From NCBI GenBank assembly GCA_000934385.1, contig KN880608.1, forward strand, positions 1 to 48,783: a stretch of DNA of 48,783 nucleotides. Reading direction: 5' to 3'. The notes under the pieces were generated by a model. That model was not told the DNA's origin. It was given only the letters and a program-made list of their open reading frames with translations, and did not search any database. Position 1 is the first letter of the stretch. Every line of letters begins with the position of its first letter. A program made the translations under genes and the position numbers. Shown piece by piece: positions 1 to 10,654 of this stretch. The DNA comes from Cylindrobasidium torrendii FP15055 ss-10. Its lineage: Eukaryota > Basidiomycota > Agaricomycetes > Agaricales > Physalacriaceae.

Positions 1-367
1 TTACAGCTAACGACAAAAGTTTGTGCACATTTTCGTTTTGCGTGAACTACCTAGGAACCAGGCTCAAGTTCATTTCCGCGCCATCCAGGCGCCATCTAGA
101 GGCTGCGACTTCCTGTTTGGGACAGCCGACAGGCGGCATTCGTCGATCGCAATGGCGCAAAACATCAACCAAGGACACGAACGAGCCCGTTGAAGTTCGT
201 GTCATGATTGTGATTGATTTTGTGCACGCAGACGTGAGTGAACGACATCGTAAAGCGCCCACCAGGCTTTTGTCGTCAGCTGCCGGCGCGGAAATCATTT
301 TATTAACGGGTTCCTAGGTAGTTCACGCAAAACGAAAATGTGCACAAACTTTTGTCGTTAGCTGTAA
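1..367. mobile_element. MITE-like foldback element with 59-bp terminal inverted repeats
   Basis: Positions 1-59 and 309-367 are perfect reverse complements (outer ends TTACAGCTAACGAC / GTCGTTAGCTGTAA). The symmetry continues imperfectly inward: ATTTCCGCGCC near 72-82 faces GGCGCGGAAAT near 287-297. A short central hairpin (GACACGAAC / GTTCGTGTC) lies near 174-204. No reading frame inside resembles a transposase, so this looks like a small non-autonomous DNA element. The left end coincides with the window edge, so neither the true outer end nor a target-site duplication can be checked, and the superfamily is unknown. Confidence 0.75.
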
Positions 368-467
368 TATTCTCAGGCATGGCATTCGTGTCCAGCCATT
401 GCCCGAGAGTAGCCCTTGGCAGAGAGAAATATATTCACAGCTCTATAATACTCTACTCATGCAGCCT

Positions 468-1753
468 CTATAAAGGTGGAATTGACGGGTCCTCGCCGCA
501 TTGCATCGATACAGTAAGCCGCCCAGGCGCATATCCACCCTCAAACCACTGCCGATGAAGTTCCGGAACCCGCTCCTTCATTGTCTCCAAAGCAGCAACC
601 TCCATCTTTGCAGCATCCTCGACTTGATCCAGAACCAAGTTGATCCTCAGCTTGAGCGCAGGAAAGTCAGCAAGGAGAGGTCCCAGTGCTGGCGGAATAA
701 CGTCGACTGGCTTCATGCCATATGCCATATTGAACAAGACAAACGTGAACCGAAGCGTTTTGACACTCTCGACGCAGTCTTGGAGGAAAGGCCGTACGCT
801 GTTGATGTCGAAGGGGACATTACGTTTTGCGAAGTACGATACTTCGCGTAGGTCGAACTTGACATGAAATTCCTCGAGTCGCAGGCGCGGCGAGAGGTCG
901 CTGTCCAGTGCTGTCCATTGTGTCAGCTACCAAAGACGAGTGAGTAAGAAAGCGCACCAGTGAAGTCGAATATTGGGCGAGCGCGCATACTGTCGAGCTC
1001 TATGGCTTGCAACGTTTCCTGAGTGCGGTCTACAACTCGCTGGAGCTGCCCATTCCAATATCCACCCACTATTGACAACTTTCGAAGCGCGCCCAGGGAG
1101 ATTGGACTCCTGGGCCCGTCATTCAGCAGCTCCAGTATCGTGTTGTCGTGAGGTGTTTGTATGGTGATGTTCAGGACATCCAAGCAGGGCTTTGGCGCAT
1201 GGAGGACGGGAAAGTCAGGATGACCTTGGCGTACACCTTCTCGGGAAAGAAACGTCAGGCAGGAGATGGACAATGTCTTGAGATGGCGCATGCCGACAAG
1301 TAGGCGACCGAAATCCAGCGCCTGGAAGAAGCACGACCGGAGGTCCAAATTGACGATGCGGGCAGCGCAGACCGATTCGAATGTCATTTGGTGCGGGGCG
1401 GGTATCCATGAGTAGACAACGCCGGAAAGTGTCAGCGTGTGGAGGTTTTGGAGTCGTTCGAGGAGCGAGTAGAATGGCGAGTTGCTGGTGATGCGCCCGA
1501 CGTCCGAGCCATGCTCCCAGACACGAATGGTGTTTGCATGGGCGGTAAGGTTCTCGGGAAAGGCAAGGATGTTGGATATGCGGTGGCCAATATGACATGA
1601 CGACCTCAGCACAAGTGACTGAAATACCGCCCGTCGTATGTATTCAATGGCGTCGGGCCAGACAAGGCTCATGGTGGGATGGAGAGCATCTGGACTGATG
1701 CAGCGAAGCTCGTCGAGGATACGCAGCTTGAGTTCGAGAGGGAAAACAGCCAT
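468..1753 (-). CDS. F-box-like protein, divergent N-terminus
   Basis: Model: exon 1 1753..958, intron 957..911 (47 nt, GTGCGC..CAG), exon 2 910..468, giving 412 aa. The splice joins phase 1 exactly; the alternative TAG acceptor 17 nt earlier gives another frame. The N-terminus (MAVFPLELKLRILDELRC, then a Trp-containing stretch) resembles a degenerate F-box (P-LEL-..I...L). It is followed by leucine-rich segments such as LQNLHTLTLSG and MRHLKTLSISC, like the LRR-like C-termini of mushroom F-box proteins. Such proteins recruit substrates to SCF ubiquitin ligases through Skp1. The F-box is weak, so Skp1 binding is inferred. It is the first gene after the inverted-repeat element, whose right end lies 100 bp past the stop. 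Confidence 0.6.
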
Positions 1754-3575
1754 TCTAAAAAGTCAGTCAAAACCAGGACACTTGCGGGAAGCACCCAAAC
1801 GCACTGTAATGGTGGGAAGGAAGAAAGCGTAGACAGCCCTCTTGTTACATTTATATTCAAGGCCACGCCCAATCAATAGTTCCCGCCATAGGCCACGTAG
1901 GGCGTGGTGCAGGGTGGCCGCGCCAGTCTGGGCAATCCCGTCGTACGCGAATCCGAATGTCCATAACCAGAGATGATATATCCGGCGCTCAGTTACTGAA
2001 GGACAGACAACAGAACTAGCGAGAGCTCGCAAAGGCGATATAACCAGTTTGTTGCAGCTGCAAAAGACAAAGAATATGGTGTCAAAATGCGCTGGGAAAC
2101 GTAGCGGACAGAAGGCCAGCGATGAGGAGAAAATCAGTCATTTCCTGCTTGACAGTGAGGATGACGCGCGTTGTGTCGTATTAATGTCTGTAGAATTTCG
2201 CTTCGAACGTCAGATCGAACTTGCAAGTTCAAGCTGCTGTGAGCGCAAGAGCAGAATAGCAATTCCACGGCGATCGAATGGCATCAAAAACCATTCCGCA
2301 CGCTCGGGCTCATAATTTTGTGTTCGCAAGCTCCCAGTCTTTCTTGAGCAGCACCGAGCTTGCCAAGCGAAAGCAATAGTACATTCGAAAGTGCCCCGAA
2401 GCTGTCTCAATGATGAGATTAATGGTGTAAAGAGTGTTGCAGCCGCTAGTCGAAATCCGGCCTCGTCCTGGTCAAATTTGTACTATAGTTGCTGCAGCTA
2501 GCCCCGCCTCTTTTATCTTCGAAATCGATGAATCATATCATGAGATTTTTTGAATACGAGTTGTGCTCCGACGAGCGTCCGTCAGCCCAGCGTCGTCCCG
2601 CGCGGGTCGTCCGCATACGGGTTTGGCGATCGTGCCAGACTTCCCCATTTGGAATGAATTGAATGTGGTCACACAACGACTCGTGAAATCACCGTCCTTG
2701 CACTTGTACTTCCACCGGAATTGCGTTTGCATAATTAACAAAATTACTGACATATATTATCAGCCCAGGCATCCCATTGATTCAAGGAAAACACAACCTC
2801 ATCTCCTTCAATAATTCAATTGTTCTGTTTTACAAGCCCAACTGAATGCATTTCCACCAGAAAAAGCGGCAAGTATGCTACAAGTACACTCTAGCTCTTC
2901 TTTTCTATGATGAGCATTCCTTGTGCTCGCTTGACCAAGTCTATTAGTGGCTAACTATTGAGAATTGACTGATCATCTCATGAGGTGATTATGACAATTC
3001 TGTATGTAAAATGCTGTAGTCCGGTGCGGTCCTTACATACACATACATGTCAGAATTGGTTTTGAATTTGGACTTATTGGTGCAAGTACTTGATCCCCGT
3101 GCATTAAGCTTGGAATTTCCCACAACTCAGGTCCTGGGGCACAGCCAATGCTTTATTGACCTGCAGGAATAAATTATTTAAAAATTACAGTGCGGCTGTA
3201 GCTGACATTTCGAATAAATTTTGTGTATGCGCATGGGCATTTGCAAGCAAATTGGTATCATGAAAACCAAAATATTGTGAAAAAGATATGTTTTCAAGAA
3301 ACTCTGGTTCTACAACACGTAGATATGAGCGCCCACTGTCATACAGAGGTGGAGAAAGAGTGCAAAGATGGTTTGCATTCCACCCTGGGCCCTGGGAGCT
3401 TGATTTGCAGCTTGCCACCGGACTTTTTACTGTGGCACAAGCTATAACTTGTGAATTGGATCCACAAGTACGTACTTCCCAGGACGGAACATGTACATCT
3501 GTCCTTTGGGATTGCATCCGATAGCAATTCACCGGTCTCCAGGATTATATCCCAGGAGGTCCGGGGTCCCCAAGG

Positions 3576-3595
3576 CAAGTCAAGTCAAGTCAAGT
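3576..3595. repeat. (CAAGT)4 microsatellite
   Basis: Four perfect tandem copies of the 5-nt unit CAAGT in non-coding DNA. Confidence 0.85.
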
Positions 3596-4395
3596 ACCAA
3601 CAGAGCGCCCATGCCTCATGTAAAAGCTTAAGGACTGCTGTGAAAGTTTTGATCGGAAATGCCTCAGCTAAAACATCACCTCTGGACTTGGTGGGGCAGC
3701 ACCATGCCACTGCCAAAGTATACCCTATGCCACTGGGAACTTAGGGTGGAATGGATATGACAGTGAAATCAGAGTCTCTGTCATTGGCTTATAGCATGGG
3801 AAACTCCGTTTACGAGAGCTAAAGCACTATTTTGAGAGACCCATACATGACAGGAACCATGCTTGGAATATGACTTGTCGCGGGCGTGCGCCACACTACT
3901 GCGAACGACGCGTGATCGGCGGGTGGCACCCTACCGTATTGAGGGCTGAATCCTCACCTCAAGTGCGATATTTAACGCGAAGGTTCTGCTATAAATCAAT
4001 GAGTGAAGGGCTGAGGGTATTGAATCACATAGATGAGGCGAGAGCAACCGTCGACACTTGGTACAAGAGGGCGCTTGTTCACACGGGATGAGCAAGTATA
4101 GTTTTCAATGAATCGTAACATTGACGGGGACTGTGGGCTTGCCAAAAATGGGCTCGGATATTGCCGAGTGGATCGTTGTACATACATTGTAGAATACATT
4201 TCCTCGTCTTGTCCGCTCACGATGCTGGACACCAGGCTGAACAAATTGAATACTAAAGGCGGGGGGCGTTCGAAAGCTTAAATGACAGCGTCTCGGGTTG
4301 CGGCGGCGTGTTCTACTCGTTGGACGCCGTGCACCTGGAAACTCGAGGGATGAAATTTATTCTTTTTGGGAAGCGGGACAATCTGAGGCTTAGAG

Positions 4396-4400
4396 TATAA
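4396..4400 (+). promoter_or_regulatory. TATA-like box of the C2H2 gene
   Basis: TATAA occurs 58 bp before the ATG at 4458, a plausible distance for a short 5' leader. Confidence 0.4.
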
Positions 4401-4457
4401 GTACCCTCTGTGAGTCGTCTGGAATACTCACCTCCTTCCTCGACTTCGATATTCATC

Positions 4458-5214
4458 ATGAGTTTCACTGTCCGACAAGCCCAGCCGCAGTCGAAGTGCA
4501 CTACCTGCGGGGCGACCTTCAAGAGTGTCGCCCTCGTCAAGAGGGTTCGTAGTCACTCGCTTTTTCCCTCGCGTTCGCCGTTCTTATGTCCCTTCAGCAC
4601 CAGAAAATGGCGCATGCAACTTACTGCAATCTCTGCCAGAAGTCTTTCCTCGACAATACGCGCCTAATGGAGCATTTCCGCGGCAGCAAGTGGCACCCGA
4701 CGTGCCAGCACTGCGGTGTTGGTATCGAAGATGACACAATGCTCAGCGAGGTATGTGGACCGTCGCCGCTTTTCTGACCGCGAACGAGCTGACGCGGGCT
4801 GTAAAGCACGTCCACGAAGTGCATGTCGTTCAGAAGTATGTCGAGAATAATCCCCTGCCGGTGCGTCGCGCTGAATATCTTGTCGACTGCCACATGTGTC
4901 TGACTGCTTTGAATGGCTAGCCTGCGAAAGAACGCGCTGCGAAAGGACGCGCAGCCAAGACGGCCGCCAAACGCGCGCGTTCCGACGGTGGTCGTTCGAG
5001 CCTGTCTTCAGTCTCGTCCATTACGATGTCACAGTCGACGGCTGCGACAATAAATGAGGAGCCCGCCCGAGACGTAAGGTTGCCTGTTTCGTGAGTGGTG
5101 GGATGCGAAGATAGTAACAAACCATTCCAGAGCTTTTACATCTGGTGCTCGGACTGTACGGGCATTCGACTGACCCCAAAGCGTTCAGAGTGCCCCCATC
5201 TCCCCCCCATTTGA
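4458..5214 (+). CDS. C2H2 zinc-finger protein (three fingers)
   Basis: Model: exons 4458..4544, 4598..4750, 4807..4860, 4921..5073, 5131..5214 (176 aa). Splicing at phase 0 rebuilds three classical fingers: C14-x2-C17-x12-H30-x4-H35, C39-x2-C42-x12-H55-x6-H62 and C65-x2-C68-x12-H81-x4-H86. Fingers 1 and 3 each span an intron, which strongly supports the first two introns. Intron 2 ends in AAG rather than YAG. The tail is basic and alanine-rich, then ends in a short Cys-containing segment (SFYIWCSDCTGIRL). A nucleic-acid-binding role follows from the family; the target is unknown. The third intron (4861..4920) is less certain: reading through it stops at the TAG at its end. The next gene is convergent, 190 bp away. 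Confidence 0.75.
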
Positions 5215-5404
5215 ACATACATGTCGCTAGTGATGCTTCTTGGCTTGCAGACGGGGAAGTGGGATGAGGAGGCAAACATATTTGATTCATACACGAACTA
5301 AGTCGAGAAGTGGTACATGATGCGCGCGCTATACTGTACCCACATAATGAACTAATATTCAACATCAAAGCGAGCAGTCAGTACCTTCTAGTCATGCCCG
5401 GCCG

Positions 5405-6478
5405 TTAGGGTAGCGGAGGCGGTATGAAGGGGGTACACGGCCGCGAGAGGTCAGAATACATCCCCTCGAGCATCAAGCATCGCGAGCTGGGGAAGGGAAA
5501 CCCTGACGGGGGTTGAACCGTACCCTCTGAATCTCTTTCTGCAACCTGCTCTTGCGAGCTCAGAAACGCCGATGGAATAAAAGGTGGCGGGGTGGGTGCG
5601 CGGCGGTGGTTGTCAAGCAGAGGAGGAATAAATGGTTGTTGAGAGCTGCAGTGAGGAATTCGGGGCAGCGGCTTGGGCAATTCCGCTGGGATAAAAGGTG
5701 CGGTAGATGCTCCCAAGTGAGGGTGTGTACCTTCCGAGAAGGTCTGCAGCCCATTCCAAGAGTCCCGCGATTGAGTTTCCATTATCCCAGGGTGGCTTGG
5801 AGAGGGTGCCCAGCAACCTACTTGCACAAAGGTGGTTGCCTGCTGAATGCGTGACCTGAGCTCGGCGAGCTTCCGCTGGTCGTAAAGATCGTAGCGCATG
5901 CTTGAGCACTCTGTTCGGAGCCATCTTTCTAGGACATCTGGCGTCCATTGCACTGCACGCACCCGTGTCCCGTTTCGAAGGAGCGCGCCAATATCGATCA
6001 TGTCATACTTGACAAACCGCACAAGCTTGAGAGCGATGCCCCAGCACGGAGTCACACTAACCAATGTGAGCTTGCCGTTGGGTGAGGTGTACACTGTGTG
6101 TAGAGCGACGTTATGAGGTTGGATGGAGTCGTGATAAACGGGGTCATAGGGATATGCAGCAGTTGTTGGAAGGGAGATATCTGCTTCGGAGTTCATCCAG
6201 TCTGTACCGAGTCCTGGGAACCTGCTGGCGGTCGTCTGAATGCAGCGGATTAGCTCCATTCCTACAAATGGGCCATACTCATTTAGAAGGCCGCGGTGAA
6301 GGTAGTCCACGTCCATTGTTGAGATGCGAGACGTGGGTATCCGCTCGAGGTCTGGGTGGAGCAGCATGCTAGCGCCGCCGTGGACAACAAGTCGGACGTG
6401 GGTCGTAAGAAGCCCGGATAAGTGTAGTAGGAGGGTTTCAAGCATAGGCTTGGTTAGCGGGAGGGTATTGTGTGTCAT
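5405..6478 (-). CDS. Nucleotidyltransferase-fold-like protein with PFIP repeats
   Basis: Uninterrupted frame of 357 aa from ATG 6478. The N-terminal third has VVHGGASMLLHP (residues 31-42) followed by RISTMDVDYLHRG. This matches the GG...(S/T)xDxD pattern of MNT/AbiEii-like nucleotidyltransferase folds (DUF6036-type). Activity is not shown and the residue downstream of DVD is not assigned. The C-terminal third is low-complexity and carries four PFIP motifs (APFIPAEL, QPFIPPLL, PPFIPSAF, TPFIPPPL) spaced by about 25-50 residues. Similar PFIPP motifs occur in other Agaricomycete proteins of unknown function. The function of this fusion is unknown. A TATATA lies at 6590-6595, 112 bp upstream. 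Confidence 0.6.
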   Translation of the reverse strand: MTHNTLPLTKPMLETLLLHLSGLLTTHVRLVVHGGASMLLHPDLERIPTSRISTMDVDYLHRGLLNEYGPFVGMELIRCIQTTASRFPGLGTDWMNSEADISLPTTAAYPYDPVYHDSIQPHNVALHTVYTSPNGKLTLVSVTPCWGIALKLVRFVKYDMIDIGALLRNGTRVRAVQWTPDVLERWLRTECSSMRYDLYDQRKLAELRSRIQQATTFVQVGCWAPSPSHPGIMETQSRDSWNGLQTFSEGTHPHLGASTAPFIPAELPKPLPRIPHCSSQQPFIPPLLDNHRRAPTPPPFIPSAFLSSQEQVAERDSEGTVQPPSGFPFPSSRCLMLEGMYSDLSRPCTPFIPPPLP

Positions 6479-7071
6479 TTCTGCGAGTGTGTTGGCGCCT
6501 CCAACTTTGACGAAGGAAGACTACGAATCACCTATCCAGTGAGTCAGAGAAGCATTCCTAGAGCGGCGTAGTGAGGGCTTGAAGTGAAATATATAGGATT
6601 GACAACTTGAGCGTTTAGCTCAAAGATCGTTCACGCTGCATCATGTTTGATGCCATCCGATCGCCGTGAACTTCGCTGAACTAGCTGCTAAGTAGTAGCT
6701 TCTCTGTTCGTGCGTTCATGCTTAGCCAAGTCCAGTCTGAGGCTCTACAGGCATGGATACAGCACAATGCGCGTAGTTAGCTGCGTTAGGCTAGAATGAC
6801 TTATTCTCTTCGCCATACCCAGCAACGAACCTACATCGCCTTCGTTGGTTCAATTGCCTGGCCGTCAGTATTACTTCCTACGAAACCCTGATACGATGTA
6901 ACAAGAGGCGAGCTCAAATTATCAATTGTGATGTAGATATGTAGGTATGTGCACACAGATGAGTATGGCTGGAAATGGCATGTAGGACTCATAAATACCA
7001 GAACAACAACAAAAGCGCAAGAATATAAACAGCATCCCAAAATTCCAAGAGTCAACTAGTCCATCCACAAC
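6479..7071. other. Intergenic, 593 bp
   Basis: Separates two minus-strand genes and holds the upstream region of the PFIP-repeat gene, with a TATATA at 6590-6595. Nothing else was recognised. Confidence 0.5.
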
Positions 7072-8920
7072 TCAGCAGTTAATCCCACCTAGCCCAGCGC
7101 GAATTAGACTACTCTCAGAGCATCCCGTCCTGTCGACTGATACTGACACTGACCGCCCCATGAGTTGCCGCGCGCTGACCGCTTCTTGAACGAGTTCATC
7201 GTTCAGGTTAGCATCTCCTTCGACATGTACTCGTGCCAGATTAGGCCACACGGGCACACGGAACATGTCGTCCGTCTTTTCGTCGACAAGCAACCTGAAG
7301 AACGCATTGGCGTAAAGCCCTGACAGAGACAGTGAAGTCAGCTGCGGGAAGGCGCGCACCGCGCTTGAATCGACATTGATGAGGCCCTTGATACAAGACA
7401 AAGTGAGATGTCGGAGCAAAGGGTACCCCGTGCCATGGATGCGAAAGTAGACCAGTATGCGACACCAATCTGACGAGGTAACGTCGCGCATAGTGAGCGA
7501 CTCGAGCGCGGGGGTGCTGAAGATCTGGAGGAAAGGACATATCGTGGGTTGCCCTTGGCTGAAAAGCCGGATTTCGAGTGATTTGAGGGAGGGTATGCTG
7601 ATGGAAGGTCGGGATTGGCGTTCGAGGAGTTTGGCCGCAGTGTTGTCGATGTGTAAAAGGAGGTGTTGGAGATTGGGAGAGTCCGCAAGCATGTCGGCGA
7701 GGAGAGGGAATGTGGGCCAGACGACGAAGCGCAGTTCGAGGGTGGTGAGGTCCTTAAGGGGAAACGCTAGCCACGAGAGATTGACTCTATTGAGCCTAAC
7801 ATGGGCTAGCCGGGGCGCGAGGCCGTTTCGAAAGAAACTGGACACTGTGGGCGAAATGGAATCATGATATTTAAGAGATGCGATCTCGAGGGTTTCCAGA
7901 ATAGGTGCGGCCACCTTCTTCAGTGCTGCCAAGGCCGTCGGTAATTCTTGGACGGAGGTGATAGTGATTCGTAGGGAACGCCATCTGTGCGATTCTGGTA
8001 TGAGTTGTGCAAATATCGTTTTGGTGGACAGATGGCGACAATCCAGGCTGATATCAAGCGGAAGTGCTTGTGATCGTGCGAGGTGCTCGTTCACCCAGGA
8101 AAGCGGGTTTCTGAAGTCCTTGATGTTGGGTAGCTTGTCCACAGCTTTCTTGGAGCGAGATATGTGAAGCGTTGTCCATAGAGACGGGGTGTGCATTGAG
8201 ACCTGGCGCCACCGTCGACACACTTGCATGACGGCAGAAATGAAGGGAGGGAGCTTCTTGACTGTGATAGAAACATATGGGGATTTGTGCTCGCACAATT
8301 GAGGTTCTGTGAGAGTGGATCCGGCTTCGAAAATGAGGGTAAGGAGCTCGTTGGGCAGGGTATGTGCGACATTCGAGGATGATAGGTCGTCCGTTCCGTC
8401 TGGTGGCCAGCGACTTGTTGTTGAATACACTGTGTGGCCCAAGTCAGGGTCCATGGTGAACTAAAAGGCAACTGTCAGTCCCCTGAAAGGTAGCCAGCTC
8501 GGTGCGGGCGTACTCTGGATAATCCGAATCCATTGCGACGGACTGTCTCTGAGGGTGTTGAGGGCTTGGACTGGCAGACCCGCTCTGGCATTTCCGACCT
8601 GTCGCTCCCCAAGTCCTCGTCGTCCGATTCAAATGGTCGGTAGATGTGTCGGGCCATGGGCGAAGGGTTGATCGGCAGCGACGCCTGGCGCGCATTGCCG
8701 ATGACATTTGGGGTGCTGACCGACGCCGGGACAGAGTGGCAAGGATCAACATCCATAAAGCTGCTAGGCGATGTCATCGTTATGTCCTCGTCTTCGTCCT
8801 CGCTACGAAGGTTGAGGCGACCATGCCGCCGTTTCAGCGTCGTGAGACTGAAAATCGGTTATGTCAAGGCCCAACAACGTAGGACCATCGCGCGCACCTC
8901 ATTTCGCCAGATGTATCCAT
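7072..8920 (-). CDS. F-box protein with leucine-rich C-terminal region
   Basis: Model: exon 1 8920..8898, intron 8897..8848, exon 2 8847..8514, intron 8513..8461, exon 3 8460..7072 (581 aa). Phases match at both junctions, so the gene starts well upstream of the methionine at 8454. Residues about 127-190 form a clear F-box (HTLPNELLTLIFEAG ... VCRRWRQVSMHTPSLWTTL) with the typical CRRWR and PxLW motifs. LRR-like segments follow (LESLTMRD, LRHLTLSCIKGL, LTSLSLSGLYAN). The N-terminal extension is basic, then acidic (EDEDED). Known role of the family: SCF substrate receptor, here with an unknown target. It is divergent from the ECM11-like gene, with 223 bp between start codons. Confidence 0.85.
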
Positions 8921-9143
8921 AACACTCAGTCTTTCCACCACTGCGAAGTCGCTCCTCGCCGTAGCAGAGACCAGGTAGAGACGTCCGGGGGTTGGCGCAA
9001 GGTGGACGCAAGTAAGAGCGAAGTACGGGCACAGCCACCTGGCAGCCCTGGAGATAACACCACGTGGGGGCAGTCCCGCCGTCCCGAATTCCGATCCAGC
9101 TTCTCCATCGACCATCACTGGCGCTGAGCTTATCAGACACGAC

Positions 9144-10323
9144 ATGAGTGCTCGCCAACAATTCATTCCAGGCGGTGGAGGTGGCGCTGCCGCTGCCGCT
9201 GCTAATGCGCGCCCATCCACGGCGAGAACGAATACGCCCGCTTTGCGACCATCTCAAGACACGCCCGGTGGCTCTAACCGCCCTCTCAACATCGACAACT
9301 TCCCGCGCAAAGGATCTGGATCCCAGAAGCTACTCTCGATTCTCGACAACACGAAAGACAAATCGCACTCGACCCCATTGCGTCGCCTCAATACATCGAC
9401 CACGAATGTCCACGCCCCACGCCCTGTGCTGCCTTCGCAATCTATTTCTCCCGCCTTGGTCAACCATGGTGAAGATTTGCCGGTCAAAAAAGCGCATACA
9501 TCCCGCAACTTCTTCGCTGGCGACATGTTCCCGCCCGCGCCGCTTGCCCAATCTGAGTCCTCATCTCGCCTTGTCGCGAAACGTAACCACGCCGAATACG
9601 ATGACGAACAAGAAGGGGACGACTCATACGAATTTGGCTACTCGACTTCTAAGCGCTATAAAGCAGACAATGTACGTTCTCTACTTTCTCGATCGCGTTC
9701 CTCGTTTGATGTCGCCCAGAATGAAATTCAGTATCCCACCGACAATCTCGCCGCACAAGCCTCAAGCCCCATGAGCGCTCGTCATTCTGACTACCAGCAC
9801 GACGGTAGCCGGCGCACTCATTCTCCGCAGCCCCGATCTGGACACTTGGAGAAGTCCCTCTTAGACGCTGAACGAGAACCCTCTCAGTCTGCCTCTCAGG
9901 CTGTCTCTGAAGTCGGTGCTCTCCAGAAAATCCTTGGCTGTGACCCCGATCTCTATGTCGAAACCCATCTGGAAACTTACAACTCGCTGGCCGAAAAGTG
10001 GAAAACATGTACGCCCGAAGAATGGATAGCAGGGGCCGATGGTCAGATTGCTCAATTTCGAGACGTTTGTTCGCTCACGCCTTGGCAGCTATCATGGATA
10101 AGTATGTCAAGATTTTCGATTTCGTGAAAGATCATATGGCGTACGTACGAGTAGTACGCGTCTACATCTTCGCTGAGCTCGCTTCAGTGCCAAGCTGAAG
10201 CTCCATAAATCATTCAACGATACGATAGAGGCGCATAACAGTGTCCTCGCGCTTCGGAGCAAGGCGCTCGACGGCGTCAAACAAAAGATAATGAATGACA
10301 GTGGCATGATTGTCGGGGTGTGA
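9144..10323 (+). CDS. ECM11-like protein (C-terminal domain)
   Basis: Model: exons 9144..10041, 10089..10140, 10188..10323, with two 47-nt introns (361 aa). The first about 250 residues are low-complexity, rich in Ser, Pro and Gln, with a poly-Gly/poly-Ala start and scattered basic clusters. The C-terminus becomes ordered and helical: LQKILGCDPDLYVE, WIAGADAIMDKYVKIFDFV, then KLKLHKSFNDTIEAHNSVL. That resembles the 'extracellular mutant protein 11' C-terminal domain. In yeast Ecm11 is SUMOylated and helps assemble the synaptonemal complex. The assignment rests on recalled family pattern, not on a search. The donor of intron 1 (GTCAGA) is a weak site but restores the frame. Confidence 0.55.
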
Positions 10324-10654
10324 GAATGGGATGCAACGCTGTTGGATTTGTTTTCACGCTATTGATGCTCATCGATGGTTACAGCTTGGGGGAGAAGCTG
10401 ACCATCTGCTTTGAATTTGCTGTTTTGGACTATGTAATTACGATGCACTTGGAAGTAAATTTGCTTATGTTTGACGATGAATGCATGATTAGTATTGCTG
10501 TACGATCTTGGTACGACCTATTGAACCACTCAGGCTGTGCCCTCCCGGGTATCCTCAATGCGAGCAACTCATACATACAATATCTGTGAATACCGCCCGC
10601 GATAAGTAGAAACTAAAGAGAAAATAATCTACAAATCCAACAAATCCCCGAGGC

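Larger units (their letters stand above)
1754..4457. other. Gene-poor interval, 2.7 kb
   Basis: Only short uncorrelated open frames occur here, without recognisable motifs or matching splice signals. The stretch around 2700-3260 is AT-rich. A (CAAGT)4 microsatellite sits at 3576-3595. No transposase, tRNA or conserved exon was recognised; degraded repeat DNA is possible. Confidence 0.5.

Noticed and set aside
9148..9774. 208-codon frame on the plus strand
   Set aside because: Shadow of the ECM11-like exon 1 in another frame; composition is an artefact of the Ser/Pro-rich coding strand.
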